Assembly: GCF_000382225.1 (NCBI RefSeq)
Contig: NZ_KB907817.1
Coordinates: 23,741-87,740, forward strand
Origin: Hymenobacter aerophilus DSM 13606
Lineage (GTDB): Bacteria > Bacteroidota > Bacteroidia > Cytophagales > Hymenobacteraceae
Reading direction: 5' to 3'
Length of the DNA stretch: 64,000 nucleotides
The translations under genes were made by a program, and so were the position numbers. Below the pieces are notes generated by a model, which saw only the letters and a list, made by a program, of their open reading frames with translations, made no database searches and was not told the origin of the DNA. Shown one piece after another: positions 8,601-18,749 of this stretch (within the stretch, counting starts at the first letter, position 1; each line of letters starts with the position of its first letter).

Positions 8601-9572
8601 ATGAACGTAACCAACTTCCTCAAGCACCACTACCGCCACTTCAACGCCGCTGCCCTGATTGACGCGGCCGAGGGCTACAACAAGCACCTGGCCGACGGCG
8701 GCAAGATGATGATTACGCTGGCCGGCGCCATGAGCACCGCCGAAATGGGCATTCAGCTGGCCGAACTGATTCGGCAGGATAAAGTGCAGATTATCAGCTG
8801 CACCGGCGCCAACCTCGAAGAAGATATCTTCAACCTGGTGGCCCACGATTTCTACGAGCGCGTGCCCCACTACCGCGACCTGACGCCCGCCGATGAGCAG
8901 GCCCTGCTGGAGCGCCACATGAACCGCGTAACCGACACCTGCATTCCGGAAGAGGAGGCCATGCGCCGCCTCGAGCACTCGGTGCTCAAGTTCTGGGAGC
9001 AGGCCGACAAGGCCGGCGAGCAGTACTTCCCCCACGAGTTCTTCTACCAGATTTTGAAATCGGGCGAGCTGGAGCAGTACTACCAGATTGACCCCAAGGA
9101 CAGCTGGATGCTGGCCGCCGCCGAGAAAAACCTGCCCATCATCTGCCCCGGGTGGGAAGACTCCACGCTGGGCAACATCTTCGCCGGCCACGTCATTTCG
9201 GGCGACATCAAAAACGTGCACACCGTGCGTACCGGCATCGAGTACATGATTTACCTCTCGGAGTGGTACACCGAGCAGGCCACCGACGAAAGCCCGGTCG
9301 GTTTCTTCCAGATTGGCGGCGGCATTGCCGGCGACTTCCCCATCTGCGTGGTGCCCATGTTGCACCAGGACCTGGGCCGCACCTCGGTGCCGCTGTGGGG
9401 CTACTTCTGCCAGATTTCGGACTCGACGACCAGCTACGGCAGCTACTCGGGCGCCGTGCCCAACGAGAAAATCACCTGGGGCAAGCTGGGCCAGGACACG
9501 CCCAAGTTCATCATCGAATCGGACGCTACGATTGTGGCCCCGTTGGTGTTCGCCATGGTGCTGGGGCAGTAA
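8601..9572 (+). CDS. Deoxyhypusine synthase-like protein
   Basis: Member of the deoxyhypusine synthase family, 323 residues. The NAD-binding and spermidine-binding fold is recognisable from TLAGAMSTAEMGIQLAEL, IISCTGANLEEDIFN, ICPGWEDSTLGNIFAG and FFQIGGGIAGDFPI. The Lys in KITWGKLG matches the catalytic Lys of eukaryotic DHS (SWGKI). Bacteria lack eIF5A, and characterised bacterial relatives make homospermidine or modify polyamines, so a polyamine role is inferred. An in-frame TTG at 8559 would add 14 residues; the ATG at 8601 is preferred because MNVTNFLKHHYRHFN looks like a family N-terminus. The stop codon lies inside an inverted repeat. Confidence 0.88.
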   Translation: MNVTNFLKHHYRHFNAAALIDAAEGYNKHLADGGKMMITLAGAMSTAEMGIQLAELIRQDKVQIISCTGANLEEDIFNLVAHDFYERVPHYRDLTPADEQALLERHMNRVTDTCIPEEEAMRRLEHSVLKFWEQADKAGEQYFPHEFFYQILKSGELEQYYQIDPKDSWMLAAAEKNLPIICPGWEDSTLGNIFAGHVISGDIKNVHTVRTGIEYMIYLSEWYTEQATDESPVGFFQIGGGIAGDFPICVVPMLHQDLGRTSVPLWGYFCQISDSTTSYGSYSGAVPNEKITWGKLGQDTPKFIIESDATIVAPLVFAMVLGQ

Positions 9573-9647
9573 CGCGAACTTTGTAGTTCGTGTCCCCGCG
9601 CCATTAGGGGGCGTTCTGACACGCGAACTACAAAGTTCGCGTTACTG
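9567..9647. repeat. Palindrome of the ACGCGAACTTTGTAGTTCG family
   Basis: Arms 9567-9594 and 9618-9647 pair almost perfectly (one two-base indel). The left arm begins CAGTAACGCG and so contains the stop codon of the deoxyhypusine synthase-like gene. Each arm also holds a smaller internal dyad, CGAACTTTGTAGTTCG, giving a palindrome within a palindrome. Confidence 0.85.
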
Positions 9648-9668
9648 ACCGGTCACCGCAATCAAATC

Positions 9669-9707
9669 AAAAAGGCCCGCCGCTGAACATCAGCGGCGGG
9701 CCTTTTT
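9669..9707. terminator. Bidirectional rho-independent terminator
   Basis: AAAAAGGCCCGCCGCTG, a short loop, then CAGCGGCGGGCCTTTTT: a 16-17 base GC-rich stem with an A-tract on one side and a T-tract on the other, between convergent genes. This is a textbook terminator and contrasts with the palindromic repeats nearby, which lack T-tracts. Confidence 0.92.
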
Positions 9708-9772
9708 CGGTAGTTTTAAGTAGCAGATAGCTGGAATAAAGTGATTTGATTCCGGACAACGGCAAATAAAAA

Positions 9773-10324
9773 TCATGGTGTCGCTGACGCCTCCACAATT
9801 TCGGCCAGCAACTCGGCTTCGCGCCGTACGCCGGCCAGGCTGGTCTCCAACAGCAGCCGGGCGGTGGCCCCGCAATGCTCGCGCAGCTGGCGGCGGGCTT
9901 CCAGCTCGAAAACAGTGAGCCAGCCCGCTTCGTCCTCCGGACTGGCGACCGGACCGGGGTAAGCCCGCAGGGCCGGCGCAATGGCCAGCCGGGCCAGGTA
10001 CGGAGCCGCCCGCCGATGCAGGGTAGCCAACTGTAACTCCAGGTGCTGCATCTTCGCTCGGCACTGGCGCAGGCGGTATTCCAGCTCCTGCAGGTCCGGC
10101 GGCGGCTCGGGCAAAGCCGACGGGGCGGGGAAGCTGCCGCCCGCGCCATCGTACACAAGGCCCTGGGCGGCCAGCGTCAGGCGCGCCTGCTGTACCCCCG
10201 TAGTATCGGTAGTCGATTGGTAGCCCCGCTCGGTCAGGGCCAGACTCGACCGGGGCACACCCAGCCAGCCGGCCATCATTTCCTGCGAAAGCCCGAAGCG
10301 GGTACGAAGCGGGAGCGTATCCAT
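9773..10324 (-). CDS. Helix-turn-helix protein of unknown function
   Basis: 183 residues. The N-terminal 40 residues (RFGLSQEMMAGWLGVPRSSLALTERG) look like an XRE-type helix-turn-helix with LSQ..MA..LGV..SSL. The rest is helical and rich in Arg, Leu and Glu (LEYRLRQCRAKMQHLELQLATLHRR near 80-105), probably a coiled-coil dimerisation region. No ligand or enzymatic domain is recognised. A perfect 53-base palindrome lies 28 bases upstream of the ATG and is a candidate operator. The metabolic gene further upstream is on the same strand. Function and targets are unknown. Confidence 0.72.
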   Translation of the reverse strand: MDTLPLRTRFGLSQEMMAGWLGVPRSSLALTERGYQSTTDTTGVQQARLTLAAQGLVYDGAGGSFPAPSALPEPPPDLQELEYRLRQCRAKMQHLELQLATLHRRAAPYLARLAIAPALRAYPGPVASPEDEAGWLTVFELEARRQLREHCGATARLLLETSLAGVRREAELLAEIVEASATP

Positions 10325-10352
10325 GACAGAGAATCAAGATGAGTTGGTGAAC

Positions 10353-10405
10353 TTAAACAATTTGGGCCTAAACAATTTCAAATTGTTTAGGCCCAAATTG
10401 TTTAA
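10353..10405. promoter_or_regulatory. Perfect 53-base palindrome, candidate operator of the HTH gene
   Basis: Two 26-base arms (10353-10378 and 10380-10405) are exact reverse complements around a single C at 10379. Each arm itself contains AAACAATTT twice, split by GGGCCT, so the site offers four nine-base half-sites in alternating orientation. It is AT-rich within a GC-rich region. It lies between the HTH gene start and the 3' end of the gamma-lyase gene. Confidence 0.75.
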
Positions 10406-10447
10406 CAGGCGAACCCGAGACCCTTAGTATCCGGAGAAGCTGGCGGA

Positions 10448-11758
10448 TTATGCCATTTCCGCCACCTTCACACCCTTGCCCACGCCCACGGCTTCAAAGG
10501 CCTGACCCAAATCCAGCATCAAATCCTGCGGGTCTTCCACGCCGATGCTCAGGCGAATCATCTGGGGGGTGATGCCCATTTCCTTCTGGTCTTCGAGCGT
10601 GATGTCGGAGTGGGTCATGGTGCCGGGGTGCTCGGCCAGGCTCTCGGTGCCGCCCAGGCTTACGGCCAGCTTGATGAGCTTGAGGGCGTTCAGGAACCGG
10701 AAGGCTTCGGCCTCGCCGCCCTTGATGTCGAACGAAATCATGGAGCCCGGCGAGAGGCACTGGCGGCGGTAGATGTCCTGCTGGGCGGGGTTGCCTTCGA
10801 GGTGGGTGAGGTAGTGCGTGCGCGCTACCAGCGGGTGCGCCCGCAGCCAGTCGGCAATGGTTTGGGCCGATTGGGCGGCGCGCTCCATGCGCAGCTTCAG
10901 CGTTTCGAGGCTGCGCATGAGCATCCAGCCGGTGTTGGGGTCGCACATGGTGCCCATGAACGTGCGCATGGCCTTGATTTCCTTCATCAGGGCATGACTG
11001 CTGAGCGCAGCGCCGGCAATGAGGTCGGAGTGGCCGCCCAGGAACTTGGTGGCCGAGTACAGCACCACGTCGGCGCCGTGCTTGAGCGGGTGCTGGAACA
11101 CGGGCCCCAGGAAGGTGTTATCGACCACGAAGCGCACCGGCTTGTCGGGCGTGCTGTACTGGCGGACCAGGGCGGCGCAGGCCTCCAGGTCGATGAGGTG
11201 GTTGGTGGGGTTGGCGGGCGTCTCCACGTACACCATGGCCAGGCGGCCGGGGGCAATAGCGGCGGCCTGGGCCTGCATTTCTTCGGGGCTGGCGCTGGGC
11301 CGGAAGCCCACGGCCTCGATGCCGAACTTGCGCAGCACGTTTTTCAGGAAGAAATCGGAGCCGCCGTACACCGGCTCGGAGTGCAGCACCACGTCGCCGG
11401 GCTGCAACAGGGCCAGCAGGGTGGTGCTGATGGCGGCCATGCCCGAGGCGAAGGTGGCGGCTTCCTCGGCCTCGTCCCAGAGCGTGAGTCGGTTTTCGAG
11501 GATTTCGAGGCTGGGGTTGTTGAGGCGCGAATAGATGAGGCCCATTTCCTCCTCCGGACCCTGCTGCCGCAAGCCGTAGGCCAGCTCGAAGAAGGCCTTG
11601 CCCTCCTCGGCGTTCTTGAACACGAACGTGGACGTCTGGAAAATGGGCGGCTTGATGGCGCCCTCGCTCCAGGCCGGCGTGTAGCCGTAGCTCATCATCA
11701 GGCTCTCGGGGTTCAGGCGCTGCCCGTTGATGTGGGCGTGGTCGGCGGGGTTGGTCAT
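10448..11758 (-). CDS. Cys/Met-metabolism PLP enzyme, methionine gamma-lyase or cystathionine gamma-lyase type
   Basis: PLP-dependent transsulfuration-family enzyme of 436 residues, slightly longer than the usual 380-400. The Schiff-base lysine is in [17 protein letters not shown], with [38 protein letters not shown] and VVDNTFLGP before it and [19 protein letters not shown] after. Reaction choice (methionine gamma-lyase, cystathionine gamma-synthase/lyase or O-acetylhomoserine sulfhydrylase) is not decided by these motifs. The frame is open for another 149 codons upstream, but that stretch overlaps a gene on the other strand and has no family similarity; the start [13 protein letters not shown] is chosen. 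Confidence 0.9.
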   Translation of the reverse strand: MTNPADHAHINGQRLNPESLMMSYGYTPAWSEGAIKPPIFQTSTFVFKNAEEGKAFFELAYGLRQQGPEEEMGLIYSRLNNPSLEILENRLTLWDEAEEAATFASGMAAISTTLLALLQPGDVVLHSEPVYGGSDFFLKNVLRKFGIEAVGFRPSASPEEMQAQAAAIAPGRLAMVYVETPANPTNHLIDLEACAALVRQYSTPDKPVRFVVDNTFLGPVFQHPLKHGADVVLYSATKFLGGHSDLIAGAALSSHALMKEIKAMRTFMGTMCDPNTGWMLMRSLETLKLRMERAAQSAQTIADWLRAHPLVARTHYLTHLEGNPAQQDIYRRQCLSPGSMISFDIKGGEAEAFRFLNALKLIKLAVSLGGTESLAEHPGTMTHSDITLEDQKEMGITPQMIRLSIGVEDPQDLMLDLGQAFEAVGVGKGVKVAEMA

Positions 11759-11893
11759 GGGGGTGGGATTTGGTGGATGGGTGGGAAATGGGGGTAGCCC
11801 AAAGGTACCGATTCTGCCAACCTTCCCCGAAAAGCCAGCATTTTCGGCCCTATTCGCGTATCTTGGCCTACCACCGACCTTTCCCGCCGCGCC

Positions 11894-12235
11894 ATGTCCC
11901 TCGATACCTACACCTTCCTGCAGCACACCACCGACGCCGAAAAGACGACCGTGTACACCCGCGGCGAAGACGAGGACGGCGACGAAATCCTGATTCCGCA
12001 TTCGGCCCTGCTCATCGCCCAAACCGCGCACCAGAAGCTCTACATCACCCTCGAAGCCCGCCGCCGCTACCTCACCCACACCCAAATCCCCGGCGAAGAC
12101 GAACCCGAAATCGACTTCCTGCGCGACTACGAAGAAGTGGAAGCCCTGCTCGAAGACGCCGGCCTCGACGGCATCCACGACGGCGAGCAGGGCATCCTCT
12201 ACCACAACCTCCTGTTTCTGTTGATAAACCCGTAA
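11894..12235 (+). CDS. Small acidic hypothetical protein
   Basis: 113 residues, rich in Asp/Glu and Tyr/Leu, without signal peptide or membrane span. It reads like a short beta-strand protein (KTTVYTRGEDEDGDEILIPHSALLIAQ) followed by an acidic helix (FLRDYEEVEALLEDAGLDG). I do not recognise the family. A TATCTTGG at 11859-11866, one mismatch from the TAnnTTTG promoter box, lies 28 bases before the ATG. The gene ends four bases before a long palindrome shared with the convergent amidase gene. Confidence 0.7.
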   Translation: MSLDTYTFLQHTTDAEKTTVYTRGEDEDGDEILIPHSALLIAQTAHQKLYITLEARRRYLTHTQIPGEDEPEIDFLRDYEEVEALLEDAGLDGIHDGEQGILYHNLLFLLINP

Positions 12236-12238
12236 GGG

Positions 12239-12387
12239 GCGGTGATTTGGTAATTTGGTGAAACCATGCTGTCATCCTGAGCGCAGCGAAGGACCTATAC
12301 AGAAGCCAAGCAATGGATATAGCCTCTATATAGGTCCTTCGCTGCGCTCAGGATGACAGCATGGTCACCAAACTGCCAAATCACCGC
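12239..12387. repeat. Nested palindrome: GGTGATTTGGTAATTTGG phrases around a type A core
   Basis: The outer part of the left arm (from 12239, GCGGTGATTTGGTAATTTGG) pairs with the outer part of the right arm (ending at 12387, CCAAATCACCGC). Inside them lies a complete type A palindrome (GTCATCCTGAGCGCAGCG...). The right arm includes the TGA stop of the convergent amidase gene at 12381-12383. Two repeat families are thus nested one in the other between convergent genes. Confidence 0.88.
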
Positions 12388-13433
12388 CCTTTGTAATCTG
12401 CCCGCAGGCCTTCGTAAATCCAGTTGGCGAGGGCCTGGCGGTTGTCGGGGAGCAGGAAGCGGGGTTGGTCGCGGGCGTTGTGGATGTTGCCCAGCTCCAT
12501 GAAAACGGCTGGCGCGTGGCTGGTGCGCACTTCGTAGAGCGAGCTGCGGGGCAGCACGTTGCCCGAGTAGGGGCGGTTGGGCTGGGCGCGGGCGTAGCGG
12601 CTGGTGAACACGCGGTGGATGTTGGTAGCCGTGCGCAGGCCCGCTTTGCTGTTGGCGTGGTGGTAGAAAAACACGTCAATCTTCTGGCCCTGGCTGCGGC
12701 TATCCACGTGCAGCGACAGCAGCCGCTGGTAGGCGCCTTTGTGGCGGGCGTATAGCTGGTTGGCCTGCACCATGCGCTGGCGCAGGCGGGCCAGCTGGTT
12801 GAGCGGAATGCGTTGGCGCGGATAGGTCAGCTCGTCACGGTCGATTTTGAGGAACTGCTCGTCGCGGATGCCGTCGTTTGGGTCCTGCACCAGCATGTAC
12901 ACGGTGGCGCCGTGCTCCATCAGCACCCGGGCCAGGCGCAGCGTTACGTCGTAGGCGTACTCATCTTCGGCCAGCAGATGCTTCCCGTACTTGCCCACCG
13001 CGCCCGGGTCGGGGCCGCCGTGGCCGGGCGAGAGGTAGAACACGGCCCCGCGCATGGTGCGGTCGAGCACCCGCACGCGGCTGTATTTGGGGCCGAAGAT
13101 GGGCGCGTGCAGCACCGAGGCCGAGCTGCCGGCCGGGGTGTGGGACGCCGAAGCGGCCGCAGGGCCCGCCGATTTACCGCGGGCCGGCAGGCGGTAGGTG
13201 CGGCCCGCAATCAGCCCGTTTTTGGCCGTCAGGCGGCCCTGGTTGAGCTGCAGAAACTGCTGGAAGTGCCGCGCATCGGGCAGGCCGTGGCGGCGCAATA
13301 AGGAGTGAGCGCCCTCGCCGGGCCGGGCCACGGCCGTGGGGCCGCGCTGGCTGAAAACAGGGACGGCGAAAAGACAGAACAGGCAGAAAAAAACAACGAA
13401 ACGCAAAAGCAGCAACCTTACAGACGAAACCAA
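12381..13433 (-). CDS. N-acetylmuramoyl-L-alanine amidase (Amidase_3) with signal peptide
   Basis: Zinc peptidoglycan amidase that cleaves between MurNAc and the stem peptide. 350 residues. A hydrophobic signal peptide (LLLLRFVVFFCLFCLFAVPVFSQ) covers 5-29, followed by a LysM-like region (SLLRRHGLPDARHFQQFLQLN). The Amidase_3 domain begins near 135. Zinc ligands are visible as His in YLSPGHGGPDPGA, Glu in EDEYAYDVTLRLA and His in LLSLHVDS, with the catalytic Glu in VFMELGNIHN. It acts in the periplasm, probably in cell separation or wall recycling. Its stop codon lies in the nested palindrome downstream. Confidence 0.9.
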   Translation of the reverse strand: MVSSVRLLLLRFVVFFCLFCLFAVPVFSQRGPTAVARPGEGAHSLLRRHGLPDARHFQQFLQLNQGRLTAKNGLIAGRTYRLPARGKSAGPAAASASHTPAGSSASVLHAPIFGPKYSRVRVLDRTMRGAVFYLSPGHGGPDPGAVGKYGKHLLAEDEYAYDVTLRLARVLMEHGATVYMLVQDPNDGIRDEQFLKIDRDELTYPRQRIPLNQLARLRQRMVQANQLYARHKGAYQRLLSLHVDSRSQGQKIDVFFYHHANSKAGLRTATNIHRVFTSRYARAQPNRPYSGNVLPRSSLYEVRTSHAPAVFMELGNIHNARDQPRFLLPDNRQALANWIYEGLRADYKGR

Positions 13434-13483
13434 ACGCTGCGCGGCCGCAAAAACCGGGCAGCAAACGGGCAGCGGGTAAAACG

Positions 13484-13528
13484 GGCGCTCCGCGCCGGGC
13501 CGCCCGCGGGTGCCCGGCGCGGAGCGCC
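13484..13528. repeat. GC-rich hairpin upstream of the amidase gene
   Basis: GGCGCTCCGCGCCGGGC at 13484-13500 and its exact complement at 13512-13528 form a 17-base stem with an 11-base loop. It lies between the start of the amidase gene (13433) and the end of the membrane protein gene (13562), both on the minus strand. There is no T-tract, so it is not a clear terminator. Confidence 0.7.
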
Positions 13529-13561
13529 ACTGGTACTAAAACGGGCGAAACCGTGCCGCCG

Positions 13562-14023
13562 CTAAAAGCGGAACAACGGCCGCTCGGGGTTCCAGATGCC
13601 CCACGGAATCATCAGCAGCACGATAACCAGCGCCACCGAAAACCAGATGAAGGCCTTCTTGTGCTTGAGCACCGGGTCGGTGGCTTTTTTCGAGACGATG
13701 CGGCCCACCTGCGCAATAATCACAGCCAGAATCATCATCACCAGATGCTCCATGGCGAAGAAACGGCCCGTGGCGTCCTTCATCACGGCGCTGCCGGCCG
13801 TTTCGAAGGCCTTGGCGCCCACCGGGCTCACGAAGTACAGAATCAGGCCCAGCAACAGCTGCAGGTGCATCGAGCCCACAAAGGAAGCAGCCATGCCGTT
13901 ATCGGCTCCCACGTAGGGGCGGCGGTTCTGCCAGCCCGAGAAAGCCCGAAAAATGGCAATCAGGCCGAAAATGAGCACGAGCCAGCGCGTCCAGGAGTGC
14001 AGTAGTAGCAGGGTAGGGTACAT
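13562..14023 (-). CDS. Four-span membrane protein, 'cytochrome B'-like
   Basis: 153 residues with four predicted membrane segments near 3-22, 50-70, 92-112 and 126-145. The N-terminus YPTLLLLHSWTRWLVLIFGL and the conserved HSW/RW pair, SMHLQLLLGLILYF and EHLVMMILAVIIAQVGR are familiar from a Bacteroidota membrane family often named cytochrome B. Several histidines (HSW, MHLQ, EHLV) could bind heme, but this is not established. No operon partner is apparent. The function is unknown. Confidence 0.8.
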   Translation of the reverse strand: MYPTLLLLHSWTRWLVLIFGLIAIFRAFSGWQNRRPYVGADNGMAASFVGSMHLQLLLGLILYFVSPVGAKAFETAGSAVMKDATGRFFAMEHLVMMILAVIIAQVGRIVSKKATDPVLKHKKAFIWFSVALVIVLLMIPWGIWNPERPLFRF

Positions 14024-14125
14024 AGAACGGGGAATTGGTGAAAGGCAAAGGTCGGGGCTGGCGGGCAGTTTTGCACGCCTGGTGTCAGCTGGCCGGCGCC
14101 GGGCCGGTTAAGTCGGGGGAAAAAG

Positions 14126-14725
14126 CTAGTTGCAGCCCGGCAGGGGCTGGTTTTCGGGGCCGAACAGCGTGGGCGCGGCCTCCTGGCGGTGGCCTTCGAA
14201 GGGCAGTATTTTCTCGGCCGTAAACTTTTCGCCTTCCTGCCGCAGAATGGCCAGGTTGGAGATGCTGAGCTTTAAATCGAAGGTCTGCTGGTTGAGGTAC
14301 TGCATCACCGGGCCCAGCAGCTCGGGCGTGGTGTCGTGCAGGGCCAGCGAAATATGGGGCAGCCAGCAGTCGGGCCCGCTGAACTTGTCGGTGCGCAGGC
14401 ACAGCGGCGCGGTGGCCTGCCGGATGCGGTGGTGCAGCTGGTTGAGCGCGTCGCAACGCAGCACCGGGATGTAGATAACCGGGTTGGGGCCCGGAAAAAT
14501 GCCCAGCCCGGTGGTGTGGGCCACAAACGGCCTGGTGTTGCGGGCCACGCCGCGCAGCACCTGCCGCAGAGCCGCGCCCTTGCGCACGCCCGCCAGCTGG
14601 TAGGTGATGTGCGGGTCGGGCGTGGCCTGCACATCGTCGAGGCCGAACTCGGTTTCCAGGCTGCGGATGATGGAATTGATGCGGTCGGCGTTCTGCGGAT
14701 TAAGCAGCGAGGTTATGGCGAGCAT
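14126..14725 (-). CDS. 2'-5' RNA ligase family (2H phosphoesterase) protein
   Basis: A 199-residue member of the 2H superfamily, which act on 2'-5' or cyclic phosphodiester bonds. The two catalytic H-x-T/S motifs are visible: DPHITYQLAGV near residue 38 and LPHISLALHD near 122, with the expected spacing of about 85. The start at 14725 (MLAITSLLNP) is preferred over an ATG seven codons upstream, because the domain opens with this hydrophobic strand. The substrate is unknown; relatives include RNA ligase ThpR and cyclic phosphodiesterases. It is convergent with nothing and stands alone. Confidence 0.85.
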   Translation of the reverse strand: MLAITSLLNPQNADRINSIIRSLETEFGLDDVQATPDPHITYQLAGVRKGAALRQVLRGVARNTRPFVAHTTGLGIFPGPNPVIYIPVLRCDALNQLHHRIRQATAPLCLRTDKFSGPDCWLPHISLALHDTTPELLGPVMQYLNQQTFDLKLSISNLAILRQEGEKFTAEKILPFEGHRQEAAPTLFGPENQPLPGCN

Positions 14726-14949
14726 CGGCGAAGAAACTGAAAACACGGTTGGAACGAGACCGGCGGCTTAGGGGCGGAGGAAGACAGGTGGCTGACCGCA
14801 TACTACGCAGAATGCGGCGACGTGGCCGGAAGCGGCCTTGCCACGCCGCCCACGGCGGGCCGGCAACAGCGAATATACTCGCCGCCGCGTTCGGGCCGCG
14901 CCAAAAGCCGGCGGCGTCTTATCTTGAAGCCCCAAACCCACTCGTTTCC

Positions 14950-16602
<1,653 letters not shown>

Positions 16603-16725
16603 GAGCACGGTGTAGGGTGCGGCGCTTGCCCCTGCTCGCCGTTGAACGATTCAACCCCGAGCCGTTGCTCATCGGGCGCGTACCCGCCTCGCACCCTGCG
16701 GTATGGTAACGCGCGCCCAAACCCG

Positions 16726-16733
16726 TACCTTTG
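16726..16733 (+). promoter_or_regulatory. Promoter -7 box of the ABC-F gene
   Basis: TACCTTTG is an exact TAnnTTTG match, 29 bases before the ATG at 16763, with a predicted transcript start near 16740. The -33 region is not well conserved (no TTTG at the right distance). Confidence 0.55.
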
Positions 16734-16762
16734 CGGCTTCATAGCCTCCGCATAGATAGTAG

Positions 16763-18673
16763 ATGATTTCCATTTCTGACCTCGATTTCCATTTCGGCTC
16801 CCGTACGCTCTACGACAAGGCCAGCCTGCACATCAAGCCCAAGGACAAAATCGGGCTGATTGGGCTCAACGGCAAGGGCAAATCCACGTTGCTGCGCATT
16901 CTGGTGGGCGAGTACAAGCCCGACGGTGGCTCCATCTCGATGAGCAAGGACGTGAGCCTGGGCTTCCTGAACCAGGATTTGCTCAGCTACGACTCGCACG
17001 AGCCCATCCTGACGGTGGCCATGCAGGCCTTCGGCGACGCGCTGGACATTCAGAAGAAGATTGACGAGATTCTGCTGGAGTTCGAAACCAACTATTCCGA
17101 CGAGCTGGTGGAGAAGCTGGCCGACGCCCAGGAGCGGTTCGAGGCGCTGGGCGGCTACACCATGCAGGCCCGCACCGAGGAAATTCTGGAGGGCCTGGGC
17201 TTTACCACCGAGGAGTTGCAGCGGCCCCTGAAGCTGTTTTCGGGCGGCTGGCGGATGCGGGTGATGCTGGCCAAAATCCTGCTCCAGCAACCCTCGCTGC
17301 TGCTGCTCGACGAACCCACCAACCACCTCGACCTGCCCAGCATCAAGTGGATTGAAAACTACCTGGCCGGCTACGAGGGCGCCGTGATTATCGTGAGCCA
17401 CGACCGCGAATTCCTCGACCGCACCACCAACACCACCGTGGAGGTGGCCGGCGGCAAGCTGGTGCCCTACGCCGGCAACTACAGCTACTACCTCGAAGAA
17501 AAGGAGGAGCGCAACGCCATTCAGAAGGGCGCCTTCGAGAACCAGCAGGCCCAGATTCGGCAGGCTGAGCGGTTTATTGAGCGCTTCAAGGCCAAGGCCA
17601 GCAAGGCCAAGCAGGCCCAGAGCCGCGTGAAAGCCCTCGACAAGCTGGAGCGCGTGGAGGACGTGGCCGCCGCCGATGCCAAGGTGAACATGAAGTTCAA
17701 CTTCACGGTCAACCCCGGCCGCCACATCCTGCGCATGGAACACGTGGGCAAGAAGTACGGCGAGAAAATCATCTTTCGCGACACCCACGTGCACATCGAG
17801 CGGGGCGACAAAATCGCGCTCATCGGGGCCAACGGCAAGGGCAAATCCACGCTGATGCGGCTGGTGGCGGGCCAGGAGGCGCCCACCACCGGCAACCACC
17901 AGCTGGGCCACAACGTCATCATGTCGTTCTACGCCCAGCACCAGCTCGAAAGCCTGCGCATCGAAAACGAGATTTTGCAGGAGATGGTGGAGGCCGGCTC
18001 GAAGCGCAATGAAATGGAGCTGCGCTCGGTGCTGGGCTCGTTTCTGTTCAGCGGCGAGGAGGTCTACAAGAAAATCAAGGTGCTATCAGGCGGCGAGAAA
18101 AGCCGGGTGGCGCTGGCCAAAACCCTGATTTCGGAGGCCAACTTCCTGCTGCTCGACGAACCGACCAACCACCTCGACATGCAGTCGGTCAACATCCTGA
18201 TTCAGGCGCTGGAGCAGTACGAGGGCACCTACATCGTCATCAGCCACGACCGGTTTTTCGTGGAGAACGTGGCCAACAAAATCTGGTTTATCGAGGACTA
18301 CCAGCTCAAGGAGTACCCCGGCACCTACGCCGAGTACGAGCAGTGGCAGGAAGACCGCGAGCGGGACGCCAAAAAAGCCGGCCTGCCCAGCCCCTCGGCC
18401 AACAAGCCGCTACCCAAAGAGGAGCCCAAAGTAGACCACGCACCCGCCAAAACCCCCTCGCCCGACCAGAAAAAAGCCCTCAAGGAGCTGGCCGAAGTGG
18501 AAAAGAAAATCGACGAGCGCGAAAAGGAGCTGGCCGGGTACGAAAAGCAGCTGGCCGACCCCAAAATCTACGACAACGCTTCCCAACTCAAGGACGCCAC
18601 GCTCAAATTCGAGCAGGTGAAAAAGGAGTTGGCCCAGCTCAACGACCGGTGGGAAATGCTGGCTGAGGTGTAG
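16763..18673 (+). CDS. ABC-F family ATPase
   Basis: Soluble tandem-ABC protein of 636 residues that probably acts on the ribosome. Domain 1 has Walker A GLNGKGKST near 33, LFSGGWRMR near 155 and LLLLDEPTNHLD. Domain 2 has GANGKGKST near 355, VLSGGEKSRVALAKT and LLLDEPTNHLDMQS. The linker between them is charged and helical (RQAERFIERFKAKASKAKQAQSRV), as in ABC-F proteins. A C-terminal coiled coil (ALKELAEVEKKIDEREKEL) resembles Uup. No membrane domain is present. Whether it is a housekeeping Uup/EttA type or an antibiotic-protection type cannot be decided here. A terminator follows the stop codon. Confidence 0.93.
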   Translation: MISISDLDFHFGSRTLYDKASLHIKPKDKIGLIGLNGKGKSTLLRILVGEYKPDGGSISMSKDVSLGFLNQDLLSYDSHEPILTVAMQAFGDALDIQKKIDEILLEFETNYSDELVEKLADAQERFEALGGYTMQARTEEILEGLGFTTEELQRPLKLFSGGWRMRVMLAKILLQQPSLLLLDEPTNHLDLPSIKWIENYLAGYEGAVIIVSHDREFLDRTTNTTVEVAGGKLVPYAGNYSYYLEEKEERNAIQKGAFENQQAQIRQAERFIERFKAKASKAKQAQSRVKALDKLERVEDVAAADAKVNMKFNFTVNPGRHILRMEHVGKKYGEKIIFRDTHVHIERGDKIALIGANGKGKSTLMRLVAGQEAPTTGNHQLGHNVIMSFYAQHQLESLRIENEILQEMVEAGSKRNEMELRSVLGSFLFSGEEVYKKIKVLSGGEKSRVALAKTLISEANFLLLDEPTNHLDMQSVNILIQALEQYEGTYIVISHDRFFVENVANKIWFIEDYQLKEYPGTYAEYEQWQEDRERDAKKAGLPSPSANKPLPKEEPKVDHAPAKTPSPDQKKALKELAEVEKKIDEREKELAGYEKQLADPKIYDNASQLKDATLKFEQVKKELAQLNDRWEMLAEV

Positions 18674-18696
18674 CCACCAGCCGCCGCTTAAAACCG

Positions 18697-18738
18697 AAAG
18701 CCTCTCCCGAAGCATAGTGCTTTGGGAGAGGCTTTTTT
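18697..18738 (+). terminator. Rho-independent terminator of the ABC-F gene
   Basis: AAAGCCTCTCCC, a loop containing GAAGCATAGTGCTT (itself partly self-complementary), then GGGAGAGGCTTTTTT. The stem is GC-rich and ends in six Ts, 24 bases after the stop codon. Confidence 0.92.
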
Positions 18739-18749
18739 GCGCATGCCTC

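Noticed and set aside
11759..12205. Possible N-terminal extension of the PLP gamma-lyase
   Set aside because: Overlaps an opposite-strand gene and lacks family similarity; the family N-terminus starts at 11758.
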